Assembly (NCBI GenBank): GCA_000499405.2
Contig: HG738137.1
Location: 8,445,609 to 8,509,608 of the forward strand
Length of the DNA: 64,000 nt
Reading direction: 5' to 3'
Source of the DNA: Onchocerca volvulus
Lineage: Eukaryota; Nematoda; Chromadorea; Rhabditida; Onchocercidae
A model generated the notes under the pieces. That model searched no databases, was not told the DNA's origin, and worked only from the letters and a program-made list of their open reading frames with translations. This document shows positions 1 through 12,916 of the stretch, piece by piece. The translations under genes and the position numbers were made by a program. Each line of letters opens with the position of its first letter. Within the stretch, counting starts at the first letter, position 1.

Positions 1-56
1 ATGCTGCACCGTACTTTTTTTCAAATATTTTGCAATCATTCCTAATCCTTTCATAT

Positions 57-67
57 CTTCCTCCTCT

Positions 68-105
<38 letters not shown>

Positions 106-140
106 TTCCTCCTCCTCCCCCTCCTCCTCCTCCTCCTCTT
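57..140. repeat. Polypyrimidine (TCC/TCT) microsatellite
   Basis: The top strand is an uninterrupted C/T tract built from TCC and TCT triplets. It gives a spurious proline/leucine-rich open frame that is not a gene. Confidence 0.9.
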
Positions 141-1004
141 TATCATCCCATTTTAACATCCGATAGACAAATAAATAGCTCTACTTTAAATTTTCTTCCA
201 GACATTATTGACCCTCAGTTTCTCCTCTACTTCCTCTTCCGCTCTTTGAATATTGATAGCAAATTTTGAGCTGATTTTAGCCAACTTTTTTGAAAACAAA
301 TTCTCATTTTCAGAATTTATTATTTTATTCATTAAATATTATTAAATTGATATTTGGATGAAATTAAATATTAAAATGTTTAGTTTATGCTTATTTTGCT
401 GTTTATTTTTACTTACAAGACGTTAAAGCAAGAAATAAGAAATAGAATAGTCAAAAATTAAATATTTAATATTTAATTTAATTTAATATCAATTTTAATA
501 AGTGATCCAATTTATTAAGTTTTTTTTTTTTTTTTTTCACCGACAATGGAAATTTATAAGTTTGTTTTCTTTTTTTTTCGTCATGTAATTTTATAAGATT
601 TTTGAAATTTATTCTTTTCATTAAGATTTGCTAAAATCAAACAAAAATTTTATTAAGAACTTTGGTGCTTTTTTCGTTTTCTTTTTTGAACTTATTAAAT
701 AAATATTAAATATTTAATCAAAAAATTCGATGAAGATAATGAATAAATATAATTTATAATTAGTATCCAACATATTTTTTTTCCTTTTTTTTCTTTATTG
801 ATTATGTTTCCGGAATGGATGAGTAGATTATTTATTCATTTTTACATTATTATTTTTTTCAAAGTCATAGGAACAAATAATTTTTCTGATTATCAATAAT
901 TGTCGGTATTTTCGTAAATTATGCATAACCAATCCCATTTCATATTAAATTTTAATTTTCTGGTAATAGCCAATCAAGGATAGTGGAAAAAAGCATTGAT
1001 ATAT

Positions 1005-1232
1005 TTTATCTTTAAGCTTCCGAAATATTAATCCAGTTAGAATGATATAATTTAATCTGTAAACTTATAAAATATTCAGTCTGGTTAGAATGATATAATT
1101 TGATCTTCAGAATTTCCGAAATATTCAATCCAGTTAAAATGATGTAGTTTTATCTGTAAATTTTCTACATATTCAGTCCGATTAGAATAATACAATTTTG
1201 TCGCTAAATTTCCGAAATATTAATTCAATCAG
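1005..1232. repeat. Degenerate tandem array, about 58-bp unit, about 4 copies
   Basis: Four successive units share the order: TTCCGAAATATT-like box, then CAGT(C/T)(A/C)G-like box, then TTAGAATGATATAATTT, then ATCTGTAAA. Units differ by scattered substitutions. Confidence 0.75.
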
Positions 1233-1370
1233 AAATTCAGAAAAAGAAAGGAAAAGCAATATGAATAAAGAGGGAGAGAGTACTGGTAAGGTTTTTTTTT
1301 TTTTAGTTCTTAAATATTAATTGGAATAAATTGTTGATCTTTACAATCTATGCAAATCGTTTCGATTATA

Positions 1371-1438
1371 TATGTATGGCATGCGTGGGTGTACGTGGGT
1401 GTGCGTGGATGTGGGTGGGCGTGTGTGGGCGTGTATAG
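1371..1438. repeat. GT-rich imperfect microsatellite
   Basis: A run of GTG, GGTGT and GCGTG steps stands out from the AT-rich background on the + strand. Confidence 0.8.
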
Positions 1439-2321
1439 ATAGTACGTATGGGTTCATTTGTATAATAAAATAGTTCAGTGAAGGTCATTATTCATTCCGA
1501 TGGCATCTTATATGCCTACGATCCTCTTCGATGTTCCATTTCCTACTGCCGATATATCGAAATTAGTTTGCCATCCACTAGCTTATTACGATTAAATTTG
1601 TTAAATTTGAATTTCTTTCTTCAAATTCTGATAATGTCCAATGAATTTCTATACGTCAAGAAATGATTTCCTTGCGGATATATTGAATTTTTGTGATTAT
1701 AAATGATCTTTTTCCGGATTTATTCAAATTCCTAACAACATTATAATAGTATATCTTTCCGGATTTACTGATTTTCAGAAGTCACTAATTGATCCACTTT
1801 CCAATTTCGCAAGTTTTATTGTGCGAAAAATTTCACTAGAAACCTGGATATTAATATGTAATCATTTACATCAGATCAGTAAAGTCGAAAAGGTGAAGAT
1901 ATATCTTTCAATATAATTGAAGAGCAACTTTCAAGCACATTAAACTTTAAATTTTATATCCCAAGTTGAAAGTCTACATTTTAGACAATTTATTTGTCCA
2001 AAAAATGATATGTATGCAGCATATATGTATCAGTGGGTTAACATTAGAATGTCACTTATTGAAGATGAAAACCGGAATAATTATCGTCAACTAAAAGCGG
2101 AAAATAGGCGAATAATCAAACAAAAAAAAAAAAATGTCATTATTACAGATATAAAATTGGGAACTTTGAAATAAGTGAAGTTTTTTGGAAATGAAAATGT
2201 TCGAAAATAAACAAAATTTAGTCAGAATTAATGGAAAGGAAGTTTTTGAAACAGAATTAATCATTATAATTTCTGTAAAATCTCGTCTTTTTCTTTTATT
2301 TCATTCCTTTTTCGTTTTTTC

Positions 2322-2360
<39 letters not shown>

Positions 2361-4804
2361 CATTTTCTCTTCTCTTTTCATATTGTTAACTGAACGTAAT
2401 ATATTATATTCAAATCAAAATTTTATCAAATTTAATTTTTAATAAAATTTCCGTATTTTTTTGCTAAAATAACGTGAAATAATCGTTATAATTTTATGAA
2501 AATGAAAACAAAAGGATTTTCTCTTTCCATGTATAAAATTTTTGAAATTAATTTAAAACGGAAATATTACGCCACATACGAAAGAAATTTCAGATATTAT
2601 TATTATTCACTGATTTCACGAATTGATATATCGATATGAAAATCGATTAACCAGAAATATCAGTTTTTTATTTATTTATTTATTTTTTTATCGAGATAGG
2701 AATAGAATAAGGAAAGAGAGAGAGAGAGAAAAAAAAAAAGGAGAAAATTTTGTTTTCGAAAAGAGAACAAAAAAGTAAAAGGGAAAATTTTTTTTCGAAA
2801 ATATTAATTTGCATTTAAAGATTTATGTATAAAAGATTTATCTATAGATTGTATGTAATTAATGGTAATATTTATCATCACTTATCAACGATGATGAAAA
2901 CTGGATCAAAAAAGATAAGATGGAAAGAACAATAATATGTTATTAATAACTGTAATAATAGTAATAATAATTGTGATCATTAATTACTTAATAATCCATC
3001 TATTTTATCATATCTCTATTAAATCGTATTTTTTACCTAATATTGTTTATGAACCAATATTTTTTATAATAGAAAAAAATTTAAATTATTAGTTTTTTTC
3101 ATTTTTTTTTTCTCTTTAATTTTTAGTGCTTCTTTAATTTCAACATTTTTTTTAATTTGCATCAAGGAATTTATGACCACTTTACATATTCATATGTTTG
3201 ATTTAATTAAAAAAACTAATTAATTTGTATTATTAACTGATCGATTTGAAATAATTTAATTTCAAATACTAATTATGTATATATTTTCGGTTTTTTTTTT
3301 TTTTTTTACAGGCATGTTAGCAAAGAGAAAAAGATTGAAAATTAAGAAAAAAGTAATCGGAAGAGAAGGAGAAAAATAGAAAGAACAGCAACAAGCATCT
3401 GCAATTCATTTTAAACCGATTTATTTATCAAATATATTTCCAGTGAATCTTTCGAATTTTAGATAATAAAGAAAAAAAAAGGAAATTTTATTTAAAAGAA
3501 AAGAGAGGAAGAATGATTAATTTTCAAAAAAAAAAAAAAAAAAAAAAAAAAGAAGGAAAAAAACGAAAGAGATGAAGATAGGAAAGAAGCCTTCTTCAAT
3601 TTTTTTATTTTTTTCTTCAGTCTTCTAGACATATCATACAGTAAAGTTTTCATCATTTCGAAGAAGCGAAGAAAATGCTTTTATTTAATAAAACAATTTT
3701 AAATAAAATTAACACGTGTGATTTTTACGCAGAATAATACTGTAAAAATTGCGTTTGACAATGTTATAAAATATATTTGCATTAATATACATGTATATTA
3801 CATTACCTGAATGTTTGATGTGACATATTTGAGCGGTGAATTATGATTAAGTAATATGTATTAGAGTACTACATGCCTATTATAAGTGAAATATATTCTT
3901 CATATGTACAATATAATTTATTTAGAAATATTCATTTTATTAAACCAAAAATATAATCATTTTAATTAGCTTATTTTTCATTTAAGCCTTATGATTTATT
4001 GGATTAAAATAATTAGCTATTCATTTGATTTATTTGAAAACTTTTGGAAGAAAATTTATTTATTTCTTCTTCACTTTGATATCATTTCTTTGTTTTTTCG
4101 CTTTTGCTAAAATCATATTTTAGCTCAGATTTCATCAGAAGGAAATATTATGTAATAATTGATCTTCCAGAAAAATTCTCACTTTTTCAATTATTTCAAG
4201 CAATCTTTTAGAATTAAAATCAATTTTATAAATTGTTAATTTCCGTAGTAATTTCATTACATAAATTTCCCTTGCTTTTTTTTTTGTTTTTTAAATTCGA
4301 TTTATCAATTTTGAAATCTGAAAAAATTAAGTTAGATATAGCTAAAAAAATTGGAAAAATCTTTTGAAAAAATTATTTAAATTATTTTACATTATTTCAT
4401 GTTATTTTTGTCATTTCTAAATGACTGGATGCTATTTATAATTGTCTTCCAGTATCAATGTATAGGTTTAATTTTATTTCTTGCCAAGAAAAAAAGAAAT
4501 AAAATTCTAACATGAACCTAGGGGGTCTAAGGTAATGGCCAAATGGCCAAGGAAGAAGGACTAGACATATAAACAATTAGTAGGTGCAGTAATTTTCTCC
4601 ATTTCCTTCTTCTGAGTGCTTAGCATACTTGACACTTTATCACTTAGACTAATCGAATTAAAATCAAAAAATAAAAAACAGAAAAAAGATCACAAATAAA
4701 AAAAGCAAAAAAAAACTATTACTTATTTGAAAATTAAATGATTTGAATTTTAACTCTTTTGTTAGTTTTTGTTATGAATCATTAAAATTATCTATATAAA
4801 CAGA

Positions 4805-4915
4805 AATCTAAATGTTCGTTGTTCATTTTTACACAACCTTCCAAATTTTTCATTGATTGATTCGAAAATTTCATACAACGTTGCATTCGAATAGGCATAT
4901 TCTTCTATATAGATA
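4805..4915. repeat. Dispersed repeat, partial member
   Basis: This segment has the order 'ACACAACCTTCCAA ... GATTCGAAAATTTCATACA ... ACGTTGCATTCGAATAGG ... TATATAGATA'. The same order recurs at 5325-5500 and 56410-56800, so it belongs to one dispersed, non-coding family. Confidence 0.6.
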
Positions 4916-5324
4916 TCAGTGCCTCAGCATTGCTTGTATAAGAAAAGAAAATGAGTGATACTATAAGAAAATACTAATAGCCTTTGATAAAGGCAAAACA
5001 AGAATTGAGAAGACTCGCATAGAAAAATGTTTTTACAGTCATGTGCTAAGTACCATGATAATGGAGAACAATTTAAAAAATCTAAAAAAACTTCTAACAC
5101 CATTTAACATGTTTTTTGCTTCTAAAAAAAAATAAAAATCATTTTACAAAAAAAACTTTCAGATTGCTGTTGCATGTTTTCCTCTTCTTCAAGTGCTTTT
5201 AATAAAAAATCATAATTAGACATTATTGCTAATTTTCACTTTTTTTTTTTTTTTAATCTGTGACACAAAATAAACAGCAGGTAAAAGTAAGTGGAGTGAA
5301 TTTATTAATCACGCCTACTTTCTG

Positions 5325-5500
5325 CATTTTTTACACCATGTTTCAAGTTTTCTCACCGACTGATTTGAAATTTTCATGCAACGTTGCATTCGATAGGAAC
5401 ATGTTTTTATATGGATAAGGAGCGTGTTTAAGAACTTTCGGAGATTTAAGATTTTAAACAAGCGAACATTTACCTTTATTCGTATAGACTAGCTTTTATT
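5325..5500. repeat. Dispersed repeat, fuller member, abutting a hairpin
   Basis: It carries the ACGTTGCATTCGA box, then a GAACTTTCGGAGATTT box, then ACAAGCGAACATTTACCTTT and TAGACTAGCT. The copy at 56630-56752 has the same boxes in the same order and spacing. It ends next to the hairpin at 5521-5575. There is no coding capacity. The family could be a MITE or a non-autonomous Helitron; I cannot decide from two copies. Confidence 0.65.
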
Positions 5501-5520
5501 ATAACTGAATCCGGCAATAA

Positions 5521-5575
5521 CTGAATCCAGCAACGCGAAGTGTGGATCGGCCACATTTCGCGTTGCTGGATTCAG
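5521..5575. repeat. 25-bp hairpin (one mismatch, 5-nt loop)
   Basis: Arms 5521-5545 and 5551-5575 are reverse complements apart from one position. The arms are GC-richer than the surroundings (core CCAGCAACGCGAA) and the loop is ATCGG. It follows directly on the dispersed repeat. Confidence 0.85.
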
Positions 5576-8424
5576 CTGTTATATAATAAAAATTAAAATA
5601 TATGATAGGCATTACAAATAGGTCAAAAAACGAAAAAGATTAAGCCTTAAACCGAATTTTCAAGTTCTATTTCAAATTTTTCATTTATCATTCCAATATT
5701 AGCGTCTGTATTTATCGAGAAAAAATGATTAATTAATTGATTAGTTCAGTTAATCAGTCAATTTGTCACTTGTTAAATTAACCAATTAATGAATTAATTA
5801 TCTTCATTAATTTTAATCACTAATTAGCTTAGTGATTTTCAATTAATATTCAGTCAATTGATCAGCCATTCATCATCCAATCGATCGAAAAATTCATTTA
5901 TTCGGATAAGCCAATAAAGGGAACTTTATTTGAGCTAATCAACTTGGCTGTTTAATAATTTAATCCAAAATGCTTCGATTTCTTTTTCACATTGGAAATC
6001 TGTCTGCCATATGTTAGCTAAGCCAGACAGTTTTGTCTCTTTTTTTCGTCTTCCCTTGGTTCCTTCTTATCCTATCTTTTCTCATCTTGAAAGCCATAAA
6101 TATTTTTTCCTTTTTTTTTTTCTTTTTTTTATTGCTACAGATGTGAAATCAATGTTTTAGACTCATAGCTAGATGTTTATATATACATAAATTCACATTT
6201 AAATTTATTCCAATACAAAATATTAGTGAAAATTAATTGATTAGGAATAAAATTATAATTTAATTTTTTTTTTTGATTGCGACCATTTTTATTTTTTTAT
6301 TACGGTAAAAAAATACAATGATATTAATGTTAATTATTGATGAATATAAAATATATATTGCCCAAAAATGTTAAATGAGCTTTAATGGTCTTTTATTTTT
6401 ACACTTTTTATAATTCCACAATAATTTTGTGTTTTTTTCTGTCTTTTTTTTCCAACAAATGAATAATTGACTTTTTAAATTTTATAATTTTACATATATT
6501 ATCTGCTTTCTTTTCCTTTTTTGCACAAATGAATATTGACATTTTTTTATTATTTAAATTTATTTCTTGTTTTTCTTTCCTTTTTTTTTAATAAATAATT
6601 ATTATGCATTTTCCTGTCATTTACTTTTTTACGTACCACCTTATGTATATTTTTTCCTTCTTTCTTTCTTTTTTTTTTTTTATATTCCCATCGTTTAAGT
6701 TTTAATATATCAAATTAAATTTTTTTTTTCGAAAAATTCATACTCAGTATTTTATTACTTTTCTTACCTACTTTAAAATCAGTATTATTATTAGTCTTTT
6801 TCGGTTTGGCATATTAATTATTCATAATTGAATATCCATATTTAATTATTCACAATTATTGCTACATTTGTCACAACCAACAGAAAATTAATTGCTAAAT
6901 TATTGATACATTAAATTATGTTTGATTATAATTTCAATGATTTATTAATTTTTTCTTTTCCTACACTCACATCCAGTTCTATTATTTTTTTTGCAAATTT
7001 TCTCATTTCTTTTGAGTTAAAATTGAGCTTCGTTAAAGTTGAATAAAACTGAAGTTTTGATTAATAAGTGAATGAAAATTCATGTCGTTTTTTTTGAAAT
7101 TTATACATTTGTCAAATAATTATACGAAAAAAAAAATGCAAAAAAAGAGATGACATATGTAATTATCATTGTTAACATTATGCTAGAAATCAAATTTTTT
7201 CTTTCTTTTCTCCTTTGTTTACTTTTTTGTGTTTTTTTTTTTTACATTTTTTCGCTTTTCTATTTTCAAAAAAAGAAAAAATTTTAAACATACTTTTGGT
7301 ATTATTCAACTTTCAAATTTGATTATTTTCAATTTTTTTTATCGCTTCATTTTTCCACTAATTTAGTTTAAAAATATTTCTCTTTTTTTCCCTCATGCAT
7401 GTTTACATGTTATTGAAATGATATTTCTTAACTCATTTAAAACATGTCATTAAAAATGCAATTAACTGGTATGCAAGCCATTTTTTATGCGATTGAAAAT
7501 AACAAACAAGTTGCAAGGATAAAAATTGCTATATTTTTTCAATACATAATAGCATGATTATAATTGAGAACTTTTTGAGCATAAAATTTTTTGCTTTTTT
7601 TTTTTTGCAAAATTCATCTCAAAGATTTTAATAATACAGCAATTCTGCATGCATGCATGTGGAATTGCTATGTGTTTTATTAATGATATTGAATTTGCAA
7701 CTTAGTAGTGATATAATTTTGCAATTGAAATGTCGTATTATATTCTGACAATTTTGATATTTCTCGAATAATTCATTTTTTGCAAAATTTAAAACACTGC
7801 TAAATGATTGGCTTTTTACCAAAAGTTTAAAATATTTTTTAAAAAAATTTAACGAAATATTTGGCAATTTTTCCATGAAAACCGTTCAAATTAGGATTTT
7901 ATTTTATTTTTTTTTTTTTTTTTAAATATAATAAATGCTGATAATATCAATATGTTTCGTTATTATGTCTAACTTTTCAAATATTTTTGATGCCAACATT
8001 TTGAATGATACTTAATAGACTCGGACGTGTAATTATCCTTCACATGATTTTGATATATTCTTTGATATATTCGACACAAATATATAATATATTAATATCT
8101 GAATAAAAGTTCTAGCAAAAATTGGTTTATATATCGTAAAACTCTTAATTTCAGAAAAAGAAAATCAATATTTATGTCTTTCTTCCTCTCTACTCAATTT
8201 TTCTTTCTTTCTCTTTTGAAAAAAAAAAAAAAAAAAAGAAATTTTTCACCAAAATTTCATTTTTTTTTATGGGATAATTTAGCACAAAATCAATACATAC
8301 ATGAATGGGCTTCATTATTCATAACATCAAAATATGTAATTATGCGAAGGGAAAAAAATGAAAAGGAAAAAATAAAGAAATGGCCGTCAAAATATGTGTT
8401 TTATTCGAAAAGAGCGAAAAATTT

Positions 8425-8700
8425 TCAATATTTAAGCGAATTTTGTGATTTCTTTTTTTCCACAATATTTTAGTAATTTGAAAATAATAGAAAGAAAAAA
8501 AAAAAACAAATTTGAGGGAATGAATTTTTTTAATATTTAGGTGAATTTTAATCATTTCTTTTTTTTTAAAAAATATTTTAGATATTTGAGAATAGCAAGG
8601 AAGAAAAAACAAAATTAGGAAAATAAGGAAGTTTGATGATTTTATGATTTCTTTTTCTTTTTACAATATTTTAAAAATTTGAAAATAGCGGGAAAAAAAA
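8425..8700. repeat. Degenerate tandem array, about 105-bp unit, 3 copies
   Basis: Three successive segments repeat the order AATATTTAAG/GGTGAATTT, TGATTTCTTTTT, ACAATATTTTA, ATTTGAAAATAG, then an A-rich stretch. Open frames on the minus strand here only reflect the array. Confidence 0.55.
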
Positions 8701-9420
8701 GAATATTGAAAGAAAAAATTGATATATTTTGAAATCAATAAAACATATATATTTATATTTATATATCTTGCAGGAATCATAAATAAAGCAACAATATTTT
8801 CTTCTTCCCTTCATATTTTTGCTTTTTAAATTTGAAAAAAAAAAAAATAGAAAAAGAAAGAGGAAATCTTTCATATTGTGATCAAATAACCAATTCATCA
8901 TTTTATTCTTCAATAATGAAAAAGATTGGAAATGAAAAGAATGAAAAAGTTTAGAATTTGAGGAGAGGAAAGAGAAAAGAAATTGTGATGATTATTTCAA
9001 AGCAAACTAAACCGGACATCATTTTTGTCTTCGTCATCTTTCTCATTTTGCTTCTTCCCCCTTCGAAATTTCCCTTCTATTTAAATTTTATATCTCGGAA
9101 AAAAAAATTAAAATGATGATGAAATTATAGAAGTGGTAAGAGTTAAGGTTAAATATTTGAATGTTTTGAATGACAATTGATAATTGAAAAGGCTGCATTA
9201 TTTCATTTTCAAAACAATAATTCAGTTATAAGATTGCTTGATTTGAATGGAAGCTAATATTATTTAAGGCTTATATTAAATTTGAATTTCTCTATTCTTT
9301 CACGATTTTAATGGAAGTATTATTCTGAAAATTAGATCTGTAATCGAAATCTATGAATCAAAACTAGAAATAATTCAGTTAAATGCTGTTTAAAATGAAT
9401 AAATGATATGATATAAATAG

Positions 9421-9705
9421 CAGCTTCTTAAACTTGAATGATTCGTGAAGGAAACTTAGTTCAATAACTTTCTGAACTAGTATGATTCATGAGGGGACTT
9501 AATTCAACAACTTTTCGAACTTCAATAAAACGTAAAAGAAACTTAGTTCAACAACTTGAACCAAAATGATTCATAAATAAGATTTAGTACAACTTTTTAA
9601 ATTTAAATAATTCGTGAACAAAGTTTAGTCCAGCAACTTCTTCGAATTTGTATAATTCATAAAAAGAACTTGATCTAACAAATTTTTGAACTTGAATAAT
9701 TTTGA
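9421..9705. repeat. Degenerate tandem array, about 55-60-bp unit, about 5 copies
   Basis: Units repeat the order ATGATTCGTGAAGGAAACTT, AGTTCAACAACTTT, then GAACTTGAATAA. Copies differ by substitutions and small indels. Confidence 0.7.
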
Positions 9706-10036
9706 AGGATGCATGTAAACAATAAAAAAAAAGTCCTTGAATATTCATAAAATATTTTCAAGTAACTCATTTTATTTAACTTAACTCTTTTCTTCTTTTA
9801 TGCAATTAATTATCACAAAATTGCACCAGAAAATTGTCACCCGAATTTTCAGTCTTATATAGTTGATATTTTCAAATGATTTAAAACTTTGAATTTCGAC
9901 AAAAGAATGAAATCCTTGAAAACGCTTTTTTCTTATTCCTTCAGGAATACATACATATATATTTATATATAATTGTTGCATAATTAGGCTGCCTATTGAA
10001 AATAGTTTTCAAAAGATTGAAATACTTTCCGGGAAA

Positions 10037-10466
10037 TTAAAAAATAGTTTTCTGAAAAAGAACAACTTATTTTTCACACTTTAAATCACTAAAATATTTC
10101 ACAAAATAATTGAAAAAGAAAAAACATATAATTCTGTTATTTACTGTTTTTTTCTTTCTTTTTCATTGATTTTATGAAACATTTGAATGAGTTAAAGTAA
10201 GAAAAACAAGTTTTGTATATTTTTTGTCTACATTTTTGTTATAATTTGATATATTTTCGTCATCAATAAATAATATAATAAACACCAAATTTCTGGATAA
10301 TTCTAAGCTATTCCTATAAGAATTAAAAAATAGTTTTCTGAAAAAGAACAACTTATTTTTCACACATAATTCTGTTATTTACTGTTTTTTTCGTTCTTTT
10401 TCATTGATTTTATGAAACATTTTAGTGAGTTAAAGTAAGAAAAACAAGTTTTGTATATTTTTTGTT
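10037..10466. repeat. Direct duplication, units at 10037-10236 and 10321-10466
   Basis: Two blocks occur twice in the same order: one beginning TTAAAAAATAGTTTTCTGAA and one beginning AATTCTGTTATTTACTG. In the second copy the spacer between the blocks is shortened, so this is a local duplication followed by deletion. Confidence 0.8.
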
Positions 10467-11039
10467 TGTTATTCCTATAAGTGCTGAACAAAATTACTGA
10501 AATTATGAGCTGTGATTTATATAATATATACTTACATTACAAAAGGGATATTTTTTTTTTCTTTTTAAATAATTGTTCAGATTAAAATTTTCATTTAACC
10601 AAGAAAAAAGAAACCAATTATTTTCTTTTTTATTTATGACAGATATTTCCAAAAATGATTTAAAAAACTACCATCCATTTCCCCTTATGCGTAAAATAAA
10701 AATTACTCAAACAATAACTAATTTTGATAGCATTCGCTAATTGAATATGAACCCGTTTCCTTTAAATCGTTCTTTGATCTTGCAAAATTGATAACTTATT
10801 TGATTGTTTACATACATTGTTTGTATGGTGAAGATTATTATCATTCTCTGTCCTGTTCTCTCTTCTTGTAATTATTTGCAACTTTTTTTCCCTCTCAGTT
10901 GCTGTTTTCTTGTGAAAAATTGCAAGTTTTCGCAAGTATTTTCAATCTTTAGTACCATAGATTTCATTTTCTCTTTTCTCTTCTGCAGAAAAAAATTTGA
11001 ATTCTTTTAATGCATTTTCATATCGCACGTATTCTGGAA

Positions 11040-11345
11040 AAATGATTTCGTGTGATTCTTGGCAGAAGCGTTCTTGTTGATCAGTTCAAAATGTTATAAA
11101 TATACTGTACCTTTTTTGATGATTCCGGAACGAGATCAGTCCTTTTTAATGCCGTATTGTTTTTGTGATTCCGGAAAGGAATAATTTTTTGACGACTTAT
11201 TCAAAAATGCTATGAGTTATACTGCATTGGTTTGTATAATTCCGAAAAAAGATAATTCTTTCCTGATCTAATCAAAATATTATGAATCATCCTTCTTGTT
11301 TATATGATTCCCGAAACTTATTCAAAATCTTGTAACTTCTGCACA
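11040..11345. repeat. Degenerate tandem array with TTCCGGAA-like boxes
   Basis: About four units repeat GATTC(C)GGAA(A/C)G, then a GATC-containing segment, then TTCAAAATGTTAT. The units are about 60-85 bp and poorly conserved. Confidence 0.6.
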
Positions 11346-11492
11346 ATACACAAATTGTTGATACAGTGAAAATTTAATTCATTCTTACCATTTCAAAATT
11401 TGATAATCTATTTTGTAGATTCCAAAAATTTGACGATAATATCACTTTTTCTGAGCGGAAGAGAAAATTCTGAAAGTGTTAATCCTTTAAAA

Positions 11493-11546
11493 AAAATCCT
11501 AAGAAAGAAGATTCAAGCAAACTTGGATCTTCTTTCTTAGGATTTT
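11493..11546. repeat. 20-bp perfect hairpin
   Basis: Arms 11493-11512 and 11527-11546 are exact reverse complements (core CCTAAGAAAGAAGAT) around a 14-nt loop. It could form a stem-loop RNA, but no transcription signal is evident. Confidence 0.85.
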
Positions 11547-12916
11547 CAAGTTTGCTATTTTTTAATATGAAAGAGAATATTTTATTTCTGGGTTCTTCTT
11601 TTTTTTTTTTTTTTTCATGATGCAATCAAAAAAAAAATTGAATAAAATTGAATCGAATTGTTTCGAATTTCGATCAGAAATTTCGGAAAAAAGGAAAGAA
11701 AATTTTGAATTTGTCGATTCATGCCAATTAGCCTTGCAATTTCATCATTTTTTTTTAAGTTTTTCTTTTCTATTTAACCTAAACAAATGGTTTTCTTATA
11801 AAAAAAATTTTTTTTTTCACGCAGAAAAGTTAATTCAAAAAATATTTGTTTATAGAGAATTTACATTAAGCTATGCAATGTACATACAGGACATAAACTT
11901 TCACGTTGTTACTTAGAGATTACAAAAATACAAAAATTTTTCACTTGAAGATTACAGAAAATGAATCGCACAAACATTTTATTCTATCAAAATTCAAAGA
12001 ATATAATCAAAATTATCAGACGAGTAACAATTGATGCTTCAATTTAAATGAACTAAACGACTAAAAAAAGAAAAAAAAGCATGAAAAAAAAATTATTCAT
12101 ATCGTTTGCTTATTTTTTTGTTCATTTCTTTTTAATTTTAATTTTTTTTGTCAAGAAAGTTTCCGTTTTTTTTTTTTTTCTTTCTGTTTATTCAGTTTTT
12201 TCTCAATTTTTTTTTTATCTTCAAAAATTTTTTGAACTGTTATCTCGATATTATTGCACACATTTCAGGAAGTTTTTCTATTTGCAAATTTATTAATTAT
12301 TATACTTTTTTTTTTTGAAACTTTAAAAAGCAATTGGGATATTATCTGCAACTTTAGCATTCCTTCATCATTTCATTAGATAATTGCTTAGGTTATTAAT
12401 TGGGAGTAATTGGAAATCTTTAGATTTCAGGTCCGGTAAAACAGATAAATGTTTGTTCATTTTCGTGAAACTGTTATTGCTCATGCAAATTTTTAGTGAT
12501 AATTTTCCGACTTTCTGAATCCGTTTAATACAATAATGAGAGAATTTCCGGATATCAGTCTACAGTTTGTTCAATTTTGTTACTTTTTTTTTTTTTTTTT
12601 GCATTTAAAGATTTTTACTTCTCCGCCTGACTGTATTTCGTATTCGCGAAACAAATATTCCACATATTTCTTATTGTTGTTTATTACTTATCTTTCATTT
12701 TAGATTTTGGTTCAGAAATAACTTAAAAGGAAAAAAAAATGGTTGGTTAAAAAGTGAAGAATTTATTTTTATGATTTGACATAAACACAAAAATTCTAAA
12801 AGCATACGTATATGTAAATGGATGATAAATGTGATACGATGATGGATAATAAAGCAAATTACGTGATAAGTCTGGAATGAATGTGAATATCTGATAAAGA
12901 TAAAACAGTCAGTAAC

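Larger units (their letters stand above)
141..12916. other. Gene-poor AT-rich intergenic stretch
   Basis: No frame here resembles a known protein and none joins into a convincing exon chain. The open frames are short, low in complexity and rich in F, K, N and I, as expected from A/T runs. The stretch contains long poly-T and poly-A tracts, a GT-rich microsatellite, several degenerate tandem arrays, two hairpins and members of a dispersed repeat, listed separately. The part nearest 12917 must hold the upstream control region of the dystrobrevin gene, but I see no clear core promoter. Confidence 0.7.

Noticed and set aside
30..269. Proline/leucine-rich open frame
   Set aside because: It is a translation of the TCC/TCT microsatellite and has no other content.
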